Positions 5,896-9,328 of a stretch of 9,328 nucleotides of DNA are shown one piece after another. The stretch is from positions 1-9,328 of the forward strand of contig JANYAW010000122.1 of NCBI GenBank assembly GCA_025361105.1, written 5' to 3'. A model generated the notes under the pieces. It was not told the DNA's origin and did no database searches. It was given only the letters and a program-made list of their open reading frames with translations. The DNA comes from Rhodocyclaceae bacterium. Lineage in GTDB: Bacteria > Pseudomonadota > Gammaproteobacteria > Burkholderiales > Rhodocyclaceae. The translations under genes and the position numbers were made by a program. Each line of letters opens with the position of its first letter. Position 1 is the stretch's first letter.

Positions 5896-7616
5896 TAAAC
5901 CTTCGCGTCAATCTCACTCAGACCGCTGGTGTCTTGCAAAATCTCAATCAATAGCAAAATTTCTTCGGCCACTTCTTGCGGAAATCCCACCCGCTGGCCG
6001 TCGCGATTGTCGTGCAGCATGCCAGATAAAAATGCGATGCATTGCGCCGGGTGATTCCACAAACTTTCGATTTGCGAAAAGACCCGATCAAACTTTTCCA
6101 GTCGCGGTCTGTCAGTCGTGCCGCGCATCCAGTCGCTGGCCCGAATGTTGAACTCTTGCTGAAGCTGCCGCGCGGCTTGTTCAAAATTTGAACGCTGACC
6201 GTTCTCACGATAAATCTCCAATAGCTTGAGCCAATGCGCCAGCGCGCTCTTGGGGTTGGCGCGAATATGCTCAACCAATTTTTGCGCCGCACCGGTGGCC
6301 AGCCCCATCGACAACATCATCTCGGCGAGTTCAAGAATTGATTCTTCGCTCTGCGCTGCTGTGTCGGCAGGTTTGTCGTTTGACGCAGGGGCATCATTGA
6401 CGACGGCATGTGCTGGCGCAGGCGGCATAGTTGCCATTGGCGGCGCCGGTGGTGCAGCGGGAACATATTCCAGCGGCATTTCAGCTGTTGCCACGGCGAC
6501 CTCGGGTGCCACGGTTTCGGCAGGAATGTCGGGCGACGGCGCTGGTGCGTTGGACGGTTGATATGCTTGGATGATTAGCGTTTTTTCGTGTTGATCGGTG
6601 TCGGTATCGACATTGCCGACGACGGGCGGCGGCACGTTAGTTACGGGGGACGTTGGGATAAAAATCTGCGCAAACTGAGGTGCTTCACTGATTTCATTTT
6701 TCTCTGTCGGCGCGAATTCCGGGGCGAACTTCGGCGTGACTCCCGACGTGCCTTGAACATTCGCGTGCGGCACAGTATCCAAACCGCCTTCGCCCCAAGC
6801 GCGTGGCGTGCCGTCTCTGCGCCGCATCCACCACAGCACCACCAGCGCCACACTCACCAGTCCAACGCCAAACAATTGACCCAAGCTGGTTTGGTTCATT
6901 TTGACCGCAGGGATTTCCGGAATCGCTATCGCCACAGACGATTTTGGTGGCTCGGGACTTTGCGAGCTTTCAATTGTTTTCGCCCAAGGTGCCGGCACCG
7001 GCACCTGTGGTACTGGCGTTGTCGGTGTAGTTACCGGTGCTAGTTGCGGAACGGCGACTGGCGCCGCGGGTGGAATAGGTGTTGGCACCGCAGTTTGCGT
7101 CGCTGTTGGCGCTGTGGTCGACACCAATGCGGTTTCAACCGTTGGCGTTTTAACCACTAGCGCAGCAGTTGCGCGCACCGGGGTGGCGACAGGCGGAATG
7201 CGTGCCGATGGACCCAATCCGCTCGGACTATTGTTGGCCGCCGCACGCTCATTGGGCGAGGGGATCGCATTCATCAAAACGCGAATGTCATTGGTGGTTT
7301 TTTGCAGCCGCTCAATGCGCTCATACATTTCATTGAGCAAGCGACTTTCCTCGGCGCGCGCAAGACCCGCGCGCCATTCGATGCGCAACACCGCGCGCTC
7401 GGCCTCCGAGACGGAGTTCAAGCGTGCTACGTCGATGCATTCTTCGGCACGCGGTAAGGTGCGTAGCGCATCGGCGGCGAGCACGAGCGTTGGCACTAGG
7501 CAAAGCACCGCGAGGCAAATCAAGCGGCGTGTCACCGCCACGCGACGCGCAGGAAAATCTGCAAACCTCGTCGTGGACACAACTGCGCCAGATGAATATT
7601 CAAAATTGACGGACAT
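5895..7616 (-). CDS. FimV-like TPR-containing inner-membrane protein
   Basis: A 573-residue protein of uncertain function. In order it shows: a hydrophobic segment (LICLAVLCLVPTLVLAADA, about residues 32-50) that reads like a signal peptide; a charged, probably coiled-coil stretch (about 68-110); a long Pro/Ala/Thr-rich linker (about 130-240); a second membrane span (about 246-264, ending WWMRRRDG); a second low-complexity Pro-rich region (about 295-420); and a helical TPR-like C-terminal domain (about 424-560), starting ESILELAEMMLSMGLATGAA. A periplasmic N-terminus, one central span and a cytoplasmic TPR domain is the plan of FimV-type proteins (type IV pili, polar organisation). No LysM domain is visible, so FimV itself is not claimed. 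The 31 residues before the hydrophobic segment are unusually long. GTG codons at residues 26 and 28 are alternative starts, but ATG 7616 fits the promoter at 7647-7675. No pilus genes adjoin it. Confidence 0.65.
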   Translation of the reverse strand: MSVNFEYSSGAVVSTTRFADFPARRVAVTRRLICLAVLCLVPTLVLAADALRTLPRAEECIDVARLNSVSEAERAVLRIEWRAGLARAEESRLLNEMYERIERLQKTTNDIRVLMNAIPSPNERAAANNSPSGLGPSARIPPVATPVRATAALVVKTPTVETALVSTTAPTATQTAVPTPIPPAAPVAVPQLAPVTTPTTPVPQVPVPAPWAKTIESSQSPEPPKSSVAIAIPEIPAVKMNQTSLGQLFGVGLVSVALVVLWWMRRRDGTPRAWGEGGLDTVPHANVQGTSGVTPKFAPEFAPTEKNEISEAPQFAQIFIPTSPVTNVPPPVVGNVDTDTDQHEKTLIIQAYQPSNAPAPSPDIPAETVAPEVAVATAEMPLEYVPAAPPAPPMATMPPAPAHAVVNDAPASNDKPADTAAQSEESILELAEMMLSMGLATGAAQKLVEHIRANPKSALAHWLKLLEIYRENGQRSNFEQAARQLQQEFNIRASDWMRGTTDRPRLEKFDRVFSQIESLWNHPAQCIAFLSGMLHDNRDGQRVGFPQEVAEEILLLIEILQDTSGLSEIDAKV

Positions 7617-7646
7617 TCGCCTTTACCAAAAGTGGTCGTCTTCTGC

Positions 7647-7675
7647 ATCATATGTCGGCCTGCGATGGGATTCAA
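7647..7675 (-). promoter_or_regulatory. Sigma70-type promoter for the FimV-like gene
   Basis: On the minus strand, TTGAAT (7670-7675) and TATGAT (7647-7652) are separated by exactly 17 bp. Each box matches consensus at most positions. Transcription would begin near 7640, giving a leader of about 25 nt before the ATG at 7616. It lies in the 98-bp gap after msrA, so the FimV-like gene can be expressed apart from msrA. Confidence 0.6.
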
Positions 7676-7707
7676 GCAATCACATTGCATGACGCGGTTG
7701 GCGCGCC

Positions 7708-7729
7708 CGAGGTTTCAACCGGGTTTCAA
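7708..7729 (-). repeat. Imperfect 11-bp tandem repeat at the 3' end of msrA
   Basis: On the minus strand TTGAAACCCGG is followed directly by TTGAAACCTCGG. The second unit supplies the TGA stop of msrA (7715-7717). It looks like a small local duplication. Confidence 0.5.
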
Positions 7730-8272
7730 GCGGGTAGCAAAAACCTGACGCAGCTTCGCCACCTTCGGCCCGACTACGGCTTGGCAATACGGCTGACGTG
7801 GGTTGTTGGCGAAATATTCTTGATGTTCAATTTCAGCCGGCCAAAAAATCGGTGCCGGCAATACCTCAGTCACAATCGGTCGCGGCCAAATTTTCTCGTT
7901 GTCAAAATCTTTAATCAGCGCATGAGCAATGTCGATTTGCGCAGCGCTGTGCGTGAAAATAACCGAGCGATATTGCGTGCCGATATCGTTGCCTTGGGCG
8001 TTGCGAGTGGTCGGGTCGTGTATCGTGAAATATGCAGTGAGCAATGTGCGATAGTCAATGATGACCGGATCAAAACGAATTTGTACGACTTCCGCGTGGC
8101 CGGTCGCGCCGGTGCAAATCTGCCCATAGTCGGGGTTTGCCAAGCCGCCGCCGGCATAGCCTGAGATGACAGAATGCACGCCTTCGAGTTGTCTTAGGGC
8201 GGCTTCCAAGCACCAGAAACAGCCGCCGCCGAGGGTGGCAATTTCGGTCGTAGTTTCAGATTGATTTGTCAT
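7715..8272 (-). CDS. msrA: Peptide-methionine (S)-S-oxide reductase MsrA
   Basis: MsrA reduces methionine-S-sulfoxide in proteins and free methionine, using thioredoxin. The 185-residue protein carries the catalytic motif GGGCFWCLE with nucleophile C18. It also has SGYAGG (37-42), TGHAEVVQIRFDP (57-69), HDPTTRNAQGNDIGTQYRS (85-103) and the C-terminal PYCQAVVGPKV, where C163 is the likely recycling cysteine. This is the complete set for a stand-alone MsrA; no MsrB domain is fused and none lies nearby. The ATG at 8270-8272 is chosen because GGAG lies 9 nt upstream; an in-frame TTG at 8290 would put that site inside the gene. It lies downstream of paaG on the same strand (66-bp gap), possibly cotranscribed with it. 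It carries no obvious signal peptide, so it is cytoplasmic. Confidence 0.96.
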   Translation of the reverse strand: MTNQSETTTEIATLGGGCFWCLEAALRQLEGVHSVISGYAGGGLANPDYGQICTGATGHAEVVQIRFDPVIIDYRTLLTAYFTIHDPTTRNAQGNDIGTQYRSVIFTHSAAQIDIAHALIKDFDNEKIWPRPIVTEVLPAPIFWPAEIEHQEYFANNPRQPYCQAVVGPKVAKLRQVFATRLKPG

Positions 8273-8281
8273 GTTGGAATT

Positions 8282-8285
8282 CTCC
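8282..8285 (-). promoter_or_regulatory. Ribosome binding site deciding the msrA start
   Basis: GGAG on the minus strand lies 9 nt before the ATG at 8272, and downstream of the alternative in-frame TTG at 8290. It therefore supports 8272. Confidence 0.65.
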
Positions 8286-8308
8286 AGCAATGGATATTTT
8301 TTTTAATG

Positions 8309-8337
8309 ACGGCGTGTCACCAGCACCAACTGGCGAA
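8309..8337 (+). repeat. Dispersed palindromic repeat, copy 3 (paaG-msrA gap)
   Basis: The core CCAGCACCAACTGGCG is at 8320-8335, with GGCGTGT before it. The arms TCACCAG (8317-8323) and CTGGCGA (8330-8336) have a single A-C mismatch. It ends one base before the paaG stop codon (8339-8341, minus strand) and fills much of the 66-bp gap to msrA. The host genes are transcribed from the minus strand, so this copy is antisense to them, unlike copies 1 and 2. An eight-T run (8297-8304) lies just to its left, which is A-rich in the transcript and so not a terminator tail. Confidence 0.85.
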
Positions 8338-8338
8338 T

Positions 8339-9127
8339 CTATTTTCCACAGAACGCTGGAGCACGCTTTTGCAAAAACGCAGTCACCCCTTCAAGCAAAT
8401 CCTGAGTCTTGCCGAGTTCGCCCTGGTACTTGGCTTCGAGCGCAATTTGTTCGGCAAGTGTATTGGCGCTGGCGGCATAAATACTGTGTTTGGTATGTGC
8501 CATCGCCAATGTCGGCGCGGTGCTCAAATGTTGAACGAGGGCTTCAACCTCCGGGATGAATAATTCGTCATCAACGCATTTCCAGATCAAGCCCCAATCT
8601 TGTGCATCACTGGCGCTGAGTCGCTCACCCAACATCGCCAAACCCATTGCGCGGGCGTTGCCGACCAAGCGCTGCAAAAACCAAGTGCCACCCGCATCCG
8701 GTATCAATCCGATTTTTGCGAAGGCCTGCAGAAAATAGGCCGAACGCGTGGCGATGACGATATCACAGGCCAGCGCCAAACTCGCACCAGCGCCGGCCGC
8801 CATGCCATTGACGGCGGCGACGACAGGAATTTTCAGCGCCTGAATTTGCAAAATAACAGGTTCGTAAATTTCGAGGATGAGCCTGTCAAATGCGATGTTG
8901 TGTATGCCGTTTGAAAAATCATGTTCGCTCAAATCCTGCCCGGCGCAAAAGCCGCGACCGGTGCCTTGAATCAGCAACACGCGCGCCTTGTCTTCTTGCG
9001 TAAGTTCCAGCGCTGTCGCCAATTCACGCATCATTGGGCGGGTCAAACTATTGAGCTTTTCCGGGCGGTTCAGGGTGATTCTGGAAATCCCGGCTTCGTG
9101 CGAGTATCGAACAGAGGCGAAGTTCAT
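8339..9127 (-). CDS. paaG: Enoyl-CoA hydratase/isomerase family protein, PaaG-like
   Basis: A 262-residue crotonase-fold enzyme that closely resembles E. coli PaaG, the ring-1,2-epoxyphenylacetyl-CoA isomerase that makes the oxepin in aerobic phenylacetate breakdown. Shared blocks are LNRPEKLNSL (19-28), GTGRGFCAGQDL (55-66, oxyanion hole), VNGMAAGAGASLALACDIVIA (106-126), KIGLIPDAGGTW with D144 at the position of PaaG's catalytic aspartate, LGERLSA, WGLIW, EGVTAFLQKRAP and the FCGK end (FTGK in E. coli). Classical hydratases carry a glutamate where this protein has alanine-glycine around D144, which favours isomerase activity. GGAG lies 5 nt before the ATG. No other paa gene is visible, so a broader role in unsaturated acyl-CoA isomerisation remains possible. 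Confidence 0.88.
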   Translation of the reverse strand: MNFASVRYSHEAGISRITLNRPEKLNSLTRPMMRELATALELTQEDKARVLLIQGTGRGFCAGQDLSEHDFSNGIHNIAFDRLILEIYEPVILQIQALKIPVVAAVNGMAAGAGASLALACDIVIATRSAYFLQAFAKIGLIPDAGGTWFLQRLVGNARAMGLAMLGERLSASDAQDWGLIWKCVDDELFIPEVEALVQHLSTAPTLAMAHTKHSIYAASANTLAEQIALEAKYQGELGKTQDLLEGVTAFLQKRAPAFCGK

Positions 9128-9166
9128 AGTTACTCCATGCGCCAGCCAACGGCTGTGTGATTTTTG

Positions 9167-9195
9167 ATTCTACCGTGGCAGAAAATCCGAATTAA
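9167..9195 (-). promoter_or_regulatory. Candidate promoter upstream of paaG
   Basis: On the minus strand TTAATT (9190-9195) and TAGAAT (9167-9172) are separated by 17 bp. The -10 is good and the -35 is poor (3 of 6). It would give a leader of about 30 nt before paaG. Confidence 0.4.
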
Positions 9196-9196
9196 A

Positions 9197-9328
9197 TCAG
9201 CGAATGCTGTCGTAGGGCACTGTTGGCAGAGGCTCGAACGGAGTAAATTGTCGGTCATTGGTTTGATGCCCGTCACATCGGTGGCGAAACGGTGGCGAAA
9301 AATTCACCAGCGCTTGGGAGAACGTGTT
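9197..9328 (-). CDS. Unrecognised reading frame, C-terminal part only (runs off window)
   Basis: A minus-strand frame is open from the window edge to a TGA at 9197-9199, giving 43 residues that end PFEPLPTVPYDSIR. I do not recognise a family. It reads in the same direction as paaG, would end 69 bases before the paaG ATG, and is the only minus frame open across this segment. It includes the 11-bp tandem duplication at 9279-9300. It could equally be non-coding; a competing short plus-strand frame begins at ATG 9266 and also runs off the edge without a clear ribosome binding site. Confidence 0.25.
   Translation of the reverse strand, partial: NTFSQALVNFSPPFRHRCDGHQTNDRQFTPFEPLPTVPYDSIR
9279..9300 (+). 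repeat. Perfect 11-bp tandem duplication
   Basis: CGGTGGCGAAA occurs twice head to tail (9279-9289 and 9290-9300). Because 11 is not a multiple of three, it shifts the frame of any gene it lies in. Confidence 0.7.

Noticed and set aside
6901..7692. Plus-strand open frame of about 263 codons, rich in Gly/Thr/Val/Ala
   Set aside because: It is the antisense of the Pro/Ala/Thr-rich linker of the FimV-like protein; such linkers generate long stop-free antisense frames. It also runs over the good minus-strand promoter.
7700..7707. Palindrome GGCGCGCC downstream of msrA
   Set aside because: An isolated 8-bp palindrome with no adjoining T-run or repeat partner; nothing suggests a function.
2898..8337. 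CRISPR-like or tandem array explanation for the three repeats
   Set aside because: Copies are 2.6-2.8 kb apart inside unrelated genes, not separated by short spacers, and no cas gene is present.
8266..8559. Plus-strand frame that includes repeat copy 3 read as GVSPAPTGE
   Set aside because: Most of it is antisense to paaG and the rest is the intergenic gap; there is no ribosome binding site. The PAPTG reading here only reflects the repeat's sequence.

Overview
The window is about 9.3 kb of gene-dense chromosome, most likely from a betaproteobacterium. The evidence is the gene order hisF-hisI-hisE-hinT-tatA-tatB-tatC, followed by a convergent membrane-anchored trypsin-like protease and a divergent Nif3-family gene. 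HisI and HisE are separate proteins rather than the fused HisIE of enterics. Genus cannot be told from sequence alone. There are no rRNA or tRNA genes, no CRISPR array, no insertion sequence and no phage genes.

Layout. Bases 1-291 hold the C-terminal end of an Orn/Lys/Arg decarboxylase. Bases 359-3789 form a tightly packed plus-strand operon. hisF, hisI and hisE (last steps to the IGP branch point and the early PRPP-ATP steps of histidine synthesis) overlap by 4 nt at ATGA junctions. hinT starts 1 nt after hisE, then come tatA, tatB and tatC (twin-arginine translocase). A DegS/AlgW-like periplasmic protease (3804-5000, minus) converges on tatC. A 71-bp divergent gap leads to a Nif3-like dinuclear-metal protein (5072-5866, plus). 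The right part is all minus strand: paaG (8339-9127), msrA (7715-8272) and a FimV-like TPR membrane protein (5895-7616) with its own good sigma70-type promoter. The last 130 bases hold an unrecognised minus-strand reading frame that runs off the edge.

Functionally these are housekeeping modules: amino-acid synthesis, protein export and envelope quality control (Tat, DegS-like protease, MsrA repair), plus one CoA-ester catabolic enzyme. They do not form a single pathway.

The unusual signal is a short dispersed repeat present three times on the plus strand (2898-2926, 5514-5542, 8309-8337). It has an invariant 16-nt core CCAGCACCAACTGGCG, and its arms form a small palindrome. Two copies lie inside genes (tatB and nif3) in the same reading frame, where they encode a PAPTG peptide. 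The third abuts the stop codon of paaG in the gap before msrA. Same-frame, in-gene placement recalls Rickettsia palindromic elements or DNA uptake sequences. I cannot assign it to a named family.
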